64,000 bases of DNA from contig NC_087084.1 in the NCBI RefSeq assembly GCF_026151205.1, positions 11,869,453 to 11,933,452 of the forward strand, given 5' to 3'. Positions within the stretch are counted from its first letter, which is position 1. Each line of letters opens with the position of its first letter. Position numbers and translations under genes: made by a program. This document shows positions 34,201 through 47,566 of this stretch, one piece after another. The DNA comes from Bolinopsis microptera (Eukaryota; Ctenophora; Tentaculata; Lobata; Bolinopsidae). The notes under the pieces were generated by a model. It searched no databases, was not told the origin of the DNA, and saw only the letters and a program-made list of their open reading frames with translations.

Positions 34201-34329
34201 ATACTAATAGCAAGCGACGAACTTTTTTCTACTTCAATATTACCATGAAGTTTAAAACGGAATATCTTTGTACTGCATCGTTCGATTTCGATAAAATTGA
34301 TGAGGTAACAAGCGCTTCTACTAAATCGC

Positions 34330-34495
34330 TCGCCCAAATTTTAAGAAAATTCTTGTGAAAAGGCCCTATGGGTATGAAAGTAATCTGAATCGGTGTATTT
34401 TTGGACGCTGATTCCGAATCACCCCTCATGACGTAGGGTAAAAATGCTTCCCTGCAGAGTTATGAGCAAAAAACCGTTTTGGTCACGTGACATGG
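34330..34495 (+). repeat. Direct repeat copy A in the fold-back centre
   Basis: About 165 bp beginning ctcgcccaaattttaagaaa is repeated in the same orientation at 35199-35365 at roughly 85-90% identity by eye. Both copies end near a gtcacgtg word. Confidence 0.85.
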
Positions 34496-34524
34496 TAATA
34501 AAACATGAATTCGATTGTTTAGGG

Positions 34525-34720
34525 CTCGGGTTAGGGTTAGGGTTGTGGTTAGGGTTATTGATAGCTTCGGGGTTATGGTTGACATACGTTGAATGCCACT
34601 TTTCGCGCGCGAAGCGCGCGCCGCCGAAGGCGGAAAAATATATCACATAATATCTCTGATATTTGTGATACGTAACATGTATCAAGGTTATGGTTAGGGT
34701 TAGGGTTGGGATTAGGCCTA
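34525..34720 (+). repeat. Interstitial telomere-like TTAGGG stretches
   Basis: Several ggttaggg units at about 34530-34556 and again at 34686-34712 form two short, degenerate telomere-type runs. Between them, 34604-34633 forms two adjacent hairpins with GAA loops: cgcgcgc-gaa-gcgcgcg and ccgcc-gaa-ggcgg. Confidence 0.8.
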
Positions 34721-35198
34721 GGGTTTATGTAAAACCGTTTTGTACGGCTGCAAAACCATAAAAACCAAAGTCACGTAAAATTTTCGGGCGAGCGAATTAG
34801 TAAGAGCCGGTAACAAGACCAAATGTTTCTCAGTTGATTAAAATAAATACTGTTAGAGTTGTAAATCTTTAGTCAGAGATAGCATAAGTTTACCATGCTA
34901 AGTTGGATATTGTGAACACTTCCCTATTCCTCAATTTTTAGTGGTGTCATAGATATTACATCGCAACAAAATTTACTACAGATACGCCAAAGGGTCTGGG
35001 CCTTGTACTAGACAAATTCTCCAGACTCGTGATTACACTCACTGCTAACAATATCACGTGACGTGCACGCAAACTTGAAACTCGCGCGCTAAAATGCGCG
35101 CATTCAGAAGTGACGAAAACATATGTTACCCCACTGTAGTAAAACTGCAACAAATAAACCGCGCCAGCTTGCGCGTTTGAGTCGCTCCTACGAAATCG

Positions 35199-35365
35199 CT
35201 CGCCCAAATTTTAAGAAAATTCTTGTGAAAAGGCCTTTGGGTATGATATTGATCTGAATCGGTGTATTTTTGGACGCTGATCCCGAATCACCCGCCATGA
35301 AGTAGGGTAAAAATACTTCCCTGGAGAGTTACATGGGCAAAAACCGTTTTACTTTTAGTCACGTG
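35199..35365 (+). repeat. Direct repeat copy B in the fold-back centre
   Basis: Second copy of the sequence at 34330-34495, sharing gaatcggtgtatttttggac. The duplication within the centre shows an earlier insertion or tandem rearrangement before or after the arms formed. Confidence 0.85.
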
Positions 35366-37156
35366 CTGCCGTTGCTCTATCCAGATAGGTAGTCCGCCAT
35401 CGACAGTGAGCCGCGCGTGCCGACTGTATAGTAGTATGGTTTTTAGCGCTAATTTCGGCCAGCACAATTTTCTTCAAACAAAAATATATTGAGTATCCTT
35501 CCCGACCTCCGATTGCAACAAAAATTGGTGAGCTTACTCATAGACTTACAAGGAAAGTGTCCAAAATAATACGACAAAAATCAACGAATTTGGTCAAATT
35601 ACGCGACTTTTACCAGGTTAAGGGGCATTGAAAAAGCGCTTATAAGCGCTCTTTAATTCCGGGCACTCCCCCGTTCCGACCAGGTTAGGGCCTAGGGGCA
35701 GCATTGAAAAAGTGCTTATAAGCGCTTTCTAATTCCTGCCAACCAGGCCATGGGCGATAGGAAAAGCGGTAGAAAAGCGATCATAAGCGCCTATAAGCGC
35801 TTTTAAATCCTGACTCTGCCGGTGCACCCCAGGTTGCACAGAAAAGCACTTATAAGCGGGCACTCTGATTTCCAGTTCCGACCAGGTTGAGGGGAATTGA
35901 GAAATCGCTTATAAGCGCTTTTTAATTCCGGGCACTCCCCCGTTACGACCAGGTTAGGGGCAGCATTGAAAAAGCGCTTATAAGCGCTTTCTAATTCTTG
36001 CCAACCAGGCCATGGGTGATAGGAAAAGCGGTAGAAAAGCGATCATAAGCGCTTTTAAATCCTGACTCTGCCGGTGCACCCCAGGTTGCACAGAAAAGCA
36101 CTTATAATCGGGCACTCTGATTTCCAGTTCCGACCAGGTTAAGTGTTAAGGGTAATTAAGAAATCGCTTATAAGCGCTTTTTAATTCCGGGCACTCCCCC
36201 GTTCCGACCGGGTTAGGTGCAGCATTGAAAAAGTGCTTATAAGCGCTTTCTAATTCCTGCCAACCAGGCCATGGGTGATAGGAAAAGCGGTAGAAAAGCG
36301 ATCATAAGCGCCTATAAGCGCTTTTAAATCCTGACTCTGCCGGTGCACCCCAGGCCCAGGTTGCACAGAAAAGCACTTATAAGCGGGCACTCTGATTTCC
36401 AGTTCCGACCAGGTAAAGCCAAAGGGGAATTGAGAAATCGCTTATAAGCGCTTTTTAATTCCGGGCACTCCCCCGTTCCGACCAGGTAAGGGGCAGCATT
36501 GAAAAAGCGCTTATAAGCGCTTTTAAATTCCGGGCACTACCCCGTTCCGACCAGGTTAGGGGCAGCATCGAAAAAGCGCTTATAAGCGCTTTTTAATTCC
36601 TGCTCACCTGGCCATGGATGATAGGAAAAGCGGTAAAAGCGGTAAATTAGCGATGAATTAGCCGTTATAAGCGATTTCTAAAAAAGCGATTATAATCGAT
36701 TATAAGCGGTTATAAGATGTAATATAGCGTTTTCCTGACTCAATTTTAAAAGCGCTTATAAGCGCTTTGTTTGCGCTTTACAAACAGCTAAATTGCACCC
36801 CACTTATAAGCGCTTATAATCGCTTATAAATGGTTCAAAAAAGCGCCTACGAATCGCTTATCCGGCCAACCGCTTATGCACCCGTTTTTGGCGCTAATCC
36901 TACTGGAAAACCGCTTTCAAATCGCTCAGCGACGCTAGTAAGCGCTTAAAAGCGCTTATAAGCGCTTTTAAATTCAAAAAAGCGCTTTTTTGAATTATGA
37001 CACCAATTATAATCGATTATAAGCGATTTTTTTTGAACCGTTTATAATCGTAAAAAAAGCGATTGTAAACGGTTTTTTTTTAAAAAAGCGCCGAAAAAGC
37101 GCTCAATAAGCGATTATCGGCGACGATCATAAAATATCGTTTATGGAAACTTGCCG

Positions 37157-39649
37157 AAATAGCACGGCTATAATTAAAGTTCTAAACTATTAGAAAATTA
37201 TACTTCTTTTATACTAAAATCAACACAACATTAGTTACTGTTAGGAGAATGAGAAGCAATTGGCACTGTTTTGTTCTGCTTATATTGGCTAAGGAATTCA
37301 TGGAAAAGCATGATAGTGCGAATTCCACCGTTGAATTCCACAACGCTTTGTCGAGCTTTTTGGACTTTACCCAAAAATATGTCTCAAAGAGAAACGGTTT
37401 TTCTAAAACGTTTAATTTTTTCAACAGAAAATATTCGCGGGTGAGTTCATCAAAAAGTGAAAAACAAACCACTATTTGTATTATTTTAAAGCTTTGATAA
37501 TTGATCATTTCCAACAGAATTTAACGAATTTCACAACTGAGGCGCTTCGTGTACTTATTATAAGTTAACTGACAGTTGGAAAAGTGTGAAATAAACAACG
37601 GAATGAATGTAACAACAAACAGACTACACGAACCACTATGCTCATATCATACAAGTTACAACATGTAATAACCCCAACAGAGAAGTAACTAGTGACTTAG
37701 TGACTCTTTGACTCATGACTACTAATTACTAAGTAAAATTCAAAGTGGCGTATTATACCAAGCTCCTGTACTAGTACAGTATAGGGGCTGTTTTGTTATT
37801 TTCCATTTCTCATTGTGCGAGTACGGGCCCTCGTGCGGCTCGCCTTACTTAATGTGTTTCTAATACCATGACGGCAACAGTTTGTTGAAAATAATGAGTC
37901 GCAGCTGAATGGTTTGAAGAGACAATGACAACGAGTACATGATGGTTGCTTTATTTAAAAGCGTTATTTTCAGCCAAGGGATCGTTTAAATATTACGTTA
38001 GCCAGTCTGTACAGGATAGAGGATCGGTTATTACGTGTAATTTCAACATTTCAACATTTCAACATTTCAACATTTCAACATTAGTGTAATTTCAACATAA
38101 TAGCTATTTTGAAATTCTAACGGAAAAAAGAAAGCCTGATTATTGGTCAGGATCTAGCATACGTGAAATGTGAATAACCCCTAAAGCCAATTAAATATAA
38201 TTACAGTTACATTACCTGACCAAAAGAACTTGTTAAGAGTAATTGTTCTTGTTCTATCACAAAGTAGAGATGAGGCCGGTTACAATCAGCTTCCTAACAA
38301 TTACATAGCTCCATACGGCCTTAAATTTCATTGTCCACAAGAAACCTGGAAATTCCACAAAAAAGATTTTTATATAATAACCCTGTAACGACCCCTCAAG
38401 AGACTAAGAATAAGCAGCTGAAGGACAAGAATAAGCAGGTGGAGATAGAGATGAAGAGAGAAACAACAATTTGGAAGCTCAATTGATGCGATTACTCTAT
38501 TGACATGTTACTATTGAAATGTTAAGTGGGAGAGGTGCCCTCACTCAACACATGGCAGTAACAGCCGTTAAAGCTTACAACAGTGTAATCCTGCGTCTCT
38601 ACAATCTGACATATAATTCACGAATAATAGACTACAACTTCTTTGTTATCTTCAATCCTAACAGTAGTCCTATCAGATTTTTATTCTGCAAACACGTGGG
38701 CGCTCTAAACCACTCAGAAAAGCGAGAAAAGTAACATTTACTTTGAGTTTCAAGCTTCGCAGACGTTAAAATCGAGTTCTCTGGGACAAGTTATAAGTAC
38801 TGGCTGATCAGGGGCCTGCTGGGCCGGTAACAGCTGGCCGCACAGTAGAGTCACGTGACAGGAATAATTGTGTCACGTGACCGTTACAGTGGTGTCACTC
38901 TACAGGGGGCTCAGAGACTCTTACAACTGTTATTCTGTTATTGTATTTAGAAATATCATCAGCCCTCCATCCAGACGTACGGCTAAAGTGTGGGTTCCCT
39001 AGACTTCTCGACAATTAAACAGAGCACATCATTGTGCTGTATCATGGTCTATAGCGGAATTTGAATTGGGAAACACTAGATTCCTGATTAAATGGCTTTA
39101 TCAGCAGTTATAAAATGTTTCCGCAAAAAAACCGTATAAAGTAAGGTGTTTGCTTATGCTTTACCGTGATAATGATCGGAAATTATCACGCCATTAGCGA
39201 ATCACTGGTTAAATAACTACTATAAATTAAGCACTTATTAAAATAGTAAAAGTAACAGTTTACCAAAGCGACATTGCGCATCAACAGACCGTGATACCTG
39301 TCCTCAGCTGGGGTTGCCATGGCAATTCTTAGACGCATTACCATGATGACAGAGGCACCACAATTAAATATTTAAATGTTACTGCAGAGTTACACGTGCA
39401 ACTGCACTTTGTCACCAACTCAACTAATTCATGAACTCAATATTATTCTGCACAGCTATTTTACCATACTTTTGACGCATTTGGGGAATAAATTACACTT
39501 ATACCTCCGTTCGACAAGCTTCCTTGTCTGGCAGCAGCAGCTCATAACGGAGTCACTTAGTTAGGACCTTATATTCTATCCTGCACCAGACTTGGTGCCC
39601 CAATCAACGTCAGGATATGTGGCTATATACCCAAATTAAAGGGCAGAGT
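37157..39649. other. No gene seen; small tandem repeat
   Basis: AT-rich. A 9-bp repeat, tttcaacat, occurs five times at about 38045-38085. Two gtcacgtgac palindromes lie around 38850-38881. No exon with a recognised family. Confidence 0.45.
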
Positions 39650-39862
39650 GATCAGCGCTTCTCCTTCGAACCTCAACAGTTAAACTTATGGATTAACATA
39701 ATGTGCATTATGCTACTATGCTATTATGAAACACAATTATGCCAAGATATATGGCCTAAGATTTACGCCTATAAGTTGCCCTGCAGTCGCTGGACTCAGG
39801 ACATATCACAATGATATACGACTGAAGCAGAGATAGTAATTGTTATCAGGGCTTGTCAATCG
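39650..39862 (+). repeat. Segment duplicated about 560 bp away, copy 1
   Basis: About 200 bp, including ttggattaacataatgtgca-like sequence and ctgcagtcgctgga, recurs at 40210-40392. Its first part (tcgaacctcaacagttaaac) recurs a third time near 39898-39925. Confidence 0.85.
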
Positions 39863-40209
39863 ACGGGTTAGATCAGTGATTAAGGAGCTTCACTCTTCTT
39901 CGAATCTCAACAGTTGAACTTATGGTTCTATTCGTAATTAAAGACGACGTTTAGACGCTACTTTTGGGCCTTGGGGACACATGTTGTTTGAAAATTATGT
40001 TAAGTGAAAAGAAATAATATTCAACCGTTCTGTAGAATTACATAACTAAATTACGTACTTACTTACTAAATTACGTACTCAAATTATATTACTCCGACTC
40101 ATTGCTCCACGTGAGAAGACACAAGTACGGTTTAGAGTATAATTAATAACCATGTGCATCAGCCATGAGCCACGTTGTTACAGACCCAGGAATAAAGTCT
40201 CGTCTATTA

Positions 40210-40392
40210 TACTTTATACTTGGATTAACATAATGTGCATTATGATATTTTGAAACACAATTAGGCCAAGTTATGACCTAAGATTTACGCCTAGTCGCCC
40301 TGCAGTCGCTGGACCCAAGAAATATCACGATCATAAGACTGGAGCAGAGATAAAAGTAATTGTTATCAGCGCCTGTCAATCGACGGGCACAT
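40210..40392 (+). repeat. Segment duplicated about 560 bp away, copy 2
   Basis: Diverged second copy of the segment at 39650-39862, with several small deletions. The shared end is gtcaatcgacgggt or gtcaatcgacgggc. No coding potential. Confidence 0.85.
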
Positions 40393-41497
40393 TTAACTTG
40401 TGTAATACAACCTGATGTCTGCAATTACTCTTACCAAAAGAATAATGATATAACTTTACAATAACTAATAAGACAGTTTTATAGTTGGTCTTTCCGGGAA
40501 CCGCGAGGCTTTTATGCAAATTATTTGTGGTAAGTAGTAACTACGTTTATAGTGTTTACCTTTGAGATGTAATCATGGCACGTGACAGGTTTATCTCGAC
40601 ACTTCAAAGATCGAGATAATCTTAGAGAGCAATTGACCTCATAACTCGTAAAATCAGGTCAAATACAGGAAGCGAAAGAAATATAGCAAACAAAACAAAA
40701 CGACCGAATATCAATATGTTCAAGATGACAAAATCAAAGATGGAACTAATTGGGGACTGCAGTTGATTTAAAGATCATGTTGAAAGCAGAGCAATTTTAA
40801 CGATGAACTTGATCGTGAATAGCTATGGAAACGCCATAAACGAGAACATTTCTGAGGAACAGTACCTCTATTATATTCACAATTGTTCTCAAACCTTTCC
40901 AGTCGGAGTAGTCTTCTAAAGTTGTGCTCTAAAGATTGTTACGGATCGATAAGGTGCCTATGATCGCGTTTCTATATGGCTTCTTGGCTTCTTAGCTTGC
41001 ATGTAAAGAACTGAGACTATAACAGTATTATAACACTCACTGATTTAGGATTATTAAAACAGACTGCAGAAAGCTTGCCAAATTATTTTTTGTTGGTAGC
41101 ACCGTGCTTTATTATAAAGTTATAAGCACTTTTTATAGTCCACGAAAAATTAAAATAGCTCTTTAGGCGAGCAAAAACGTTTTAAGGTTTTTATAACGAA
41201 TGATATAATCGTTTACCGTTCACCTAATCGATTTACGTTTACCCCACAGTGTTCAAAATTCAAATCATTGGTCCTAAGATTGAAATGATAATTACATAAT
41301 TATACAAATCCCTGCTCTAACACCACAAACTAGTTTTGGACAATAAAGTCCACCTGTTGAGTTAAAAATTACTTTACCCCTCCCACGCGATAATCAGTGG
41401 AAATGTCAAGGTTTTTAAAAACTCATTTGCAATTCGCAAAAAATACAATTATAATCCATGTGCGTGGTTATATTGCTTAATTATAATATAATTCAGC
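40393..41497. other. No gene seen
   Basis: AT-rich DNA without exon signatures on either strand. Confidence 0.4.
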
Positions 41498-42053
41498 GGT
41501 CATATATCCGTATCCCGATGGCACTGTCGTGGCACTGTCGTGGCACTGTCGTGGCACTATGGCAGCACTCTGGCGGCACTCTGGCGGCATAGTGCCAAGT
41601 GCCAACATGCTTAATCATGTCCCTGAATATGCCATGAATGCTACGTTGTACTTTGCAATCATATCACAGAAGATGGAATATACGACGAGCTCCATAGGGA
41701 AATGTTTTCTTGTTTTCTTGAATAGCATCACTATCAGTGCAAATGGTTCACACTTCCCGATCTTTCAAGTATACCAGCTACGACGAGATCATGAGATGTT
41801 TTCAACAGAAGCTAGCTGCATGATACCGCGCCGCTATACAGCTATAACCTACTGCAGCTATCGTTCAGCTATCGTTCAACATAGTGCCACGAGAATGCCA
41901 CGAGAGTGCCGTGACAGTGCCACGACAGTGCCACGAGGGTGCCACGATAGTGCCACGAGAGTGCCGCGAGAGTGCCGCGAGAGTGCCGCGAGAGTGCCGC
42001 GAGAGTGCCGCGAGAGTGCCGCGAGAGTGCCGCTGGGATCCGGATTTATGACC
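41498..42053. mobile_element. Inverted-repeat element with 11-bp repeat arms
   Basis: The termini (ggtcatatatccg at the left; cggatttatgacc at the right) are inverted. Just inside, the left arm holds about seven copies of an 11-bp unit, gtggcactgtc, and the right arm about thirteen of the complementary unit, gcgagagtgcc. The middle of about 280 bp is unique. The 188-codon open frame crossing it is a by-product of the repeat. Confidence 0.88.
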
Positions 42054-45000
42054 AATTCAGCAATAACCATTTATACGCTCTTCATCATAAATTAGAAATG
42101 GTTTGGTTGATATTTTACCTTGAGTATTCCCTACTATATACAGTAAGACAGTGTAGTTACGGCATATATTAGAGTAATAGGCCTGGTGGACTCCCGGAGG
42201 AAGAGTCCTTGCCAAGATTATAGTATGTGACTTTATCACTATAATATTAATAAGCCATGTCGAATATAAATGAATATAATGACCTTCATTCTAATTTTAA
42301 ATGCAATTATGACTCAGTAAGTTCTTCTTCAATGAGTCAATATACTGCTGCAAATTGAGCCTCATTTCTCCGTTCCTACATGGATTTCTGGTTAAACTAC
42401 CCGGTTAAGCAAGGCTGAAAACAACTATAAAGCAGGCAAGATTGTTCGAATAATCGTTTTTTATAAAAATCTGCGGACCAAAAGATGATTGTTCCAGAAA
42501 TACGAGGTCCGCGGAAATAATCGCGTGAGATAGATGATCTCTTCAAACAATTGGTCGCAACTGATCAGCAAATAACTAAATAAGGATCGATCTCGGAACA
42601 GCCATAAATATGCTCTGACGTCAGAAAATTAAACATTACTAAATTGTTTACCGATTCAGAGAAAATCGTCGCTGATTCTCAAAGGATCATTGTTGCAATT
42701 GTAACCATCACACTTCACAGTCGGCATATTAACTCATAACTTTACAAAGACTAGTGGACTCTACAAGTTTCCTGGTGGACGCTATAACAGAGTCGGCATC
42801 ATTGAGCGGAAGTTTTAACGACAGGATGGTTAACCATTGCACCAAGAAAAGTGCTACTCAAGACTACTAATTACCACGTGCATATCTATTAGTCAGCGGT
42901 CAACTTCAAAACGGGAGAACGTGAAAGCAAATCAAAATCATGATCATTTTTCGTTAATGTTAAAGCTTTAAAGGTCGTGCCATGCAGTGGGAACGCACTG
43001 TGAGTTTACAAAGCGTATTAGCACAGGTGAGCTGTTGAGTGGATAGATTAAACAAGTATTTCCGGCTGTATTCCGATTAACGGTGCGGGATGGTCCGATC
43101 AGGAGCTAGTTGGGAAAAAGTGTTTTCGATCCGGAAGTTGAGGAGTCAAGTTCAGTTACACAAGTTAAGTTTACATTAAAGTAAGTTAAATGTTGGAGAC
43201 GGCTGAAGTCTGGATATTTCATTCAAGTTACGCACTTCATGATTGACTGCCGGGATGCAAAATTTCCTTGGTTCTTTAGAAAGTTAAAAGTTGCCTCAAA
43301 CTTTAAACATTAGTACAGAATATAATTGTTTAGCACAGTGCAGGATTTAGGTACGAAAACGCAATTTTATTTTTATTCTGTAAATATTTTAACCATAAAA
43401 TTTGTTAATATAGTAAATTAGTAAGTTAAACTAATGAAAAGCTTCACAAAGGGATTGATCAACGTTTCAAACTTCTAAAATAATGAACGACCCACTCAAA
43501 ATAGTAGAATTGGACTTATAATTAAATTTATAATATTAATTAACAACTGTACATAGTGATTATCGATTAAATTATAAAAAAGATAAACGATTTATCCAGC
43601 TAGTTTTCTAATAACATTTGGTTATTAGTAATTTATATACCTATGACCACGTTTCCCATTGTAAACTTGCTACATCGACCATATAATTGCAACAATCAAA
43701 CAACTAAATTAATTACAACTTAGACAAGGAAACAATATCTAGGAGAAGGAGTACGTATCAAAAAGAATGTAACTCACGCTGTAATCTGTAAGAGTTTTTC
43801 ATTTTTAAATAACACTCAGAGTTAAAACTTACAAAACATCCTGATTTACAAAATGTAATAGTTCATTATGTCTTAACCAGCGGTTTAGTTGAGAAATGGC
43901 TACTAAGTCCGCTCTCGTATTAATTATTTAATTGCCGATGTGAAAACGGCTGCGCTACTAAAGTTTTTGTTGGCTAAACATAATTTAAAAACGGCCGAAA
44001 ACAATAATTTCTTAATATCTTTGTTTTGTCTCAATGTCGACTAATATTAACTGGCTAGGATTAGATAATATGCAGACTTTCAACATAGGCAGTCCAAATT
44101 ATCGTAGTCATATGACGTTTACAATTATACTAAGTTATCCCATAGTCTCTTAACAGAGACTTGGGGTATAACTTAATTATTTTATTAGAGCGTGTATAAT
44201 AGTCTGGAAATTAAACTGGTTCTCAGCAAAACCAGGTTCGAACAGTTTTTGGATTAAATCTATGCAGACTGTTATACTGGCCTTCTAAATTCTGGAATAT
44301 GGCCATAGCTATATATATTATAGGGTATATTAAAGCTTTTCATACAAAGTTACAACAAAGTCGTCATGTTATGTATCCTGGGTTTGGACAGAATATTACC
44401 CGTTATAATATTTCCATCACGTTGCAAAAAACTGAAATATATTAAATTTACAATCAATTATGCAATCACAATATTATAATCAACAAAATAAATATCTCAT
44501 TTCTTTATGCACGAGTTCTCAGATTTATAGGGCTTGAAGGTGTGCAATTGCATCTGTATAGATCAACTTCTCATACAACAGGTATAGAAACACACAAAGA
44601 TTAGAACTGAATAAAAATAAATTATATAAGACTAATTTCCTGCAGCAGAACGACTTTAATAAAGTTATAATAATATTAATAACAACAGACTACAGTAGAA
44701 TGATAATAATTCAGGCTGACAACTGTTTGACAGCTAATTATGTATAGACAGAATAAATTATGTCAAAAGCATATGTTTACAAGGGAAATGGCTGCATAAT
44801 TTAAATTTATAACAACGTCTACTGATATTGGATTGTAAGAGCTGTTTTAACAGAAATAAACAATAAATAGAAATAGAAATAAAACAATAAAACATGAAAT
44901 ATGTGTATCTTATTGGTTGTAACTTTCTGAGGTGTTATTCAATGTTATTTCAGTTAATGCAGTGGAGTCATCACTGCTGCAAAAACCACAAAGAAACTGC

Positions 45001-45300
45001 ATGACATAAAACACAATAAGCTACCTTTATATGTTTATATTTGATTAGTACTCACTATACAGAAAAAATAAATAAGATTGGCCTCTCTTAGTGGCCAATG
45101 ACACGTCTAACATCAACGTCTCTACAATGCTATGATCAGTATAACACGGCTCCAGCAAAAGAGCGAAGGTTTCATTGGACGCACCGTTATGGCAAGTCAT
45201 CAGTACGAAAAATAGGGAGGTCTTTGTCGAAAAACTTCTCATATAAGGAGCCTGGTACACCCCAACTCTGACAAATGATCTGGAAACTGTATGATTGATA
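42054..45300. other. Long gene-less AT-rich stretch
   Basis: About 3.2 kb without any open frame longer than about 70 codons, without splice-consistent exons and without tandem repeats that I could see. Confidence 0.4.
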
Positions 45301-45327
45301 GTAACAATTGATCGTGCGTAGTTTTAC

Positions 45328-45440
45328 AATGATCGTATGGCCATGGAATGAGCTTAATTTTTACCTATTGACTATTTTATTTACATTGATCGTATGGAAT
45401 GAGCCTAAATTTTACCTATTGACTATTTTATTTACATTTT
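45328..45440 (+). repeat. Tandem duplication of about 55 bp
   Basis: gatcgtatgg...aatgagc followed by ttttacctattgactatttt occurs twice in a row, with a short extra ccat in the first copy. Confidence 0.85.
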
Positions 45441-45929
45441 TCGTACTAATTCACTGTTAATCGATGAGCATTGTTCCTTTTGAGACAACAGCGCTTCGCC
45501 TTCAGAAAAGCTACAAACTAACTTAATAAGCATAATTTACGAAGCAAGTGTTATCCGATTAATTATCTTAATTTATGTGAGCTAATTCATTAATTTCTTC
45601 AGAACCATTCGAGATTTGTACGAAAATCTTTAATTTTCCAGACATTCACAGTAATTCTGACGGGAATATTCTGAGACGGATATATAGTGGTCTGTTGTTA
45701 GAAGCGCATTATGAGGGAGCACTCATTAAATACAACTACTCGCTGTGAATCAACAAGAAGGGCTTTTTTCTGATTACTGACCGCAAAAATATTATAATGC
45801 TGAGCATGTAAGACTCTTAGCGTTATAGGGAGCAGCTCTCAACAATTTTGTCATTGTCAAAAGCAGCGGCTCATGTCAAAGCAGACAAAAGATAAAATAC
45901 CGCAATAGCTTATTTTAAGTTACGAACTT

Positions 45930-46010
45930 ATTAAATAGTGCAACCGACGTTTCGGCACTTGTTGGCCTTAGTAAAAGAGGTGTCAAGATCACCACGTTCC
46001 TTCCTGCACC
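45930..46010 (-). repeat. Degenerate hammerhead-like retroelement fragment
   Basis: On the minus strand aaggccaacaagtgccgaaa followed by cgtcgg has the layout of stem II plus the GAAAC of hammerhead-bearing retroelements, as at 477-609. The CUGANGA box is not conserved. Confidence 0.4.
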
Positions 46011-46920
46011 AAAACTTACAATCCAGTGACAGACAATAAGTCTAATTGGGGTCTCAGAAGATCGATTAACCAGAATTCATTTTCAAGCATTAACTTTTGA
46101 AAACGTCAAAAGAAGTCCTAGATGCTGTAGAAATTGTATGCGAACCTGTCAGTTTACAGGGTATGTTGAATAAATAAGCATGTTTAATGTTTCAGTTTGT
46201 CATTGAACTTTATGGCTGATATTATTTGTAATATACAGAATTACTCCAAAGGTTTAATTAACATTACGTTTAACTTGACGCACGGTTTATTAACGCATTA
46301 TTTAGTTTTTAAAAAGCAACAAATAACTCAGTTCTTAATATTCACAATTCTTTTTGTGAAGAAGAAAGCAGGCGGAGTTAGATACATAGTTTCAAACTAA
46401 ATACAACACTTAACTACAAATCTATTACATTTAAATTGAGAATTATGTAACGTGATGGAAATATTTTAAACGGGTACAATGTCCAAACCCAGGATACATA
46501 ACATGAAGACTTTTTTGTAACTTAGTATCAAAAGCATTGATAGACATAAGAAGATAAACGTAGTAACACAGGTGACAAATAACAATGAGTATAACAAGCT
46601 CGCCAGTGTGACGCTTATAGTGTTAAGTGTAACATTAATTGTAGAAACCAATTACTGAATTTTAAATTTATAATTCAGCACGATATAAGACGTCTGCCAT
46701 TATCTACCACGCTCGAACATACATTGTCATAATTATAATACATTAATTAATCATAATTATAATACATTACATTCATAATCATAAGACATTAAGTAATTAT
46801 AATACATAATTATAACTGGTTTGGGAATTGTAAAGCGGGTTAAGCATGTCACCACTGTTCATGAATTAAGCTAATTATAATACCACTAATTATGTGGACA
46901 GAAAGTGTCACAAACACCGC
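46011..46920. other. No gene; A/T simple sequence
   Basis: 46730-46820 contains irregular repeats of ataattataatacatta. No exon was recognised. Confidence 0.45.
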
Positions 46921-46923
46921 AGT

Positions 46924-46981
46924 GATGAAGACGGAGACATAGGTGAAGACGGAGACATAGGGTGTAAACGGAGACATAGGC
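46924..46981 (+). repeat. Short tandem repeat of gaagacggagacatagg
   Basis: Three imperfect copies of about 18 bp. Confidence 0.85.
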
Positions 46982-47449
46982 TCTGGTTAAAACAAGGCAA
47001 CAACAAACCCTGTATTTTATCTAGTATACGTGTATAATATCCTACTATATCTCAGTATATTATACTATAGAGTGTTAGACTTAGAGTAACGCCAGCTGTC
47101 GGGCTGAGATTAAAGGTGCATGACCTGTCTTACGCAACACGATTATCACAACATCAGATAATGGCTAAGGTCACGTGACAGCTATGGATAACCCTCTCCA
47201 AGATGACAACCACGATATATGCGTGCGGGTTGTTGTAAGCTAGTCCACCCATCATGCAGGGAACACAGGTGTGCTTTGGTACGAGGGTTGCGTGCGGAGT
47301 ACGAGGGTTGCCACCCACATGATACACCTCACATTTTGCTGACACATTGATGAAATAATGATCGCTTTATAGTCACGCGAATCATAGTATTTTACGATCA
47401 AGAGCTATTTAACCCTTGAACAGTATCCTTCACGACTAAATGGGGGCAG

Positions 47450-47566
47450 CCAGCTGTAAAACACGTACTGGGTCAGCCTGTAAAACACGTACTGGGGCAG
47501 CCTGTAAAACACGTACTGGGGCAGCCTGTAAAACACGTACTGGGGCAGCCTGTAAAACACGTACTG
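47450..47566 (+). repeat. 24-bp tandem repeat, five copies
   Basis: The unit contains cagcctgtaaaacacgtact followed by gggg. The first copy is diverged (cagccagctg). Confidence 0.95.

Larger units (their letters stand above)
31230..37156. mobile_element. 5.9-kb fold-back element with palindrome-array arms
   Basis: The outer 31230-31500 and 36900-37156 are near-perfect reverse complements, starting cggcaagtttccataaacga and ending in its complement. The arms, about 31230-32870 and 35612-37156, consist of tandem units of roughly 75-80 bp. Each unit contains the palindrome gcgcttataagcgc plus a linker such as cctaacctggtcggaacggg or tggggtgcaccggcagagtc, and these form longer composite repeats. 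The centre (about 32870-35610) is non-repeated or holds nested repeats. No transposase frame was found, so the element is non-autonomous or decayed. No target duplication was established. Confidence 0.85.

Noticed and set aside
41529-42095. 188-codon plus-strand frame
   Set aside because: It spans an inverted-repeat element; its ends are translated 11-bp repeats and its core has no family features.
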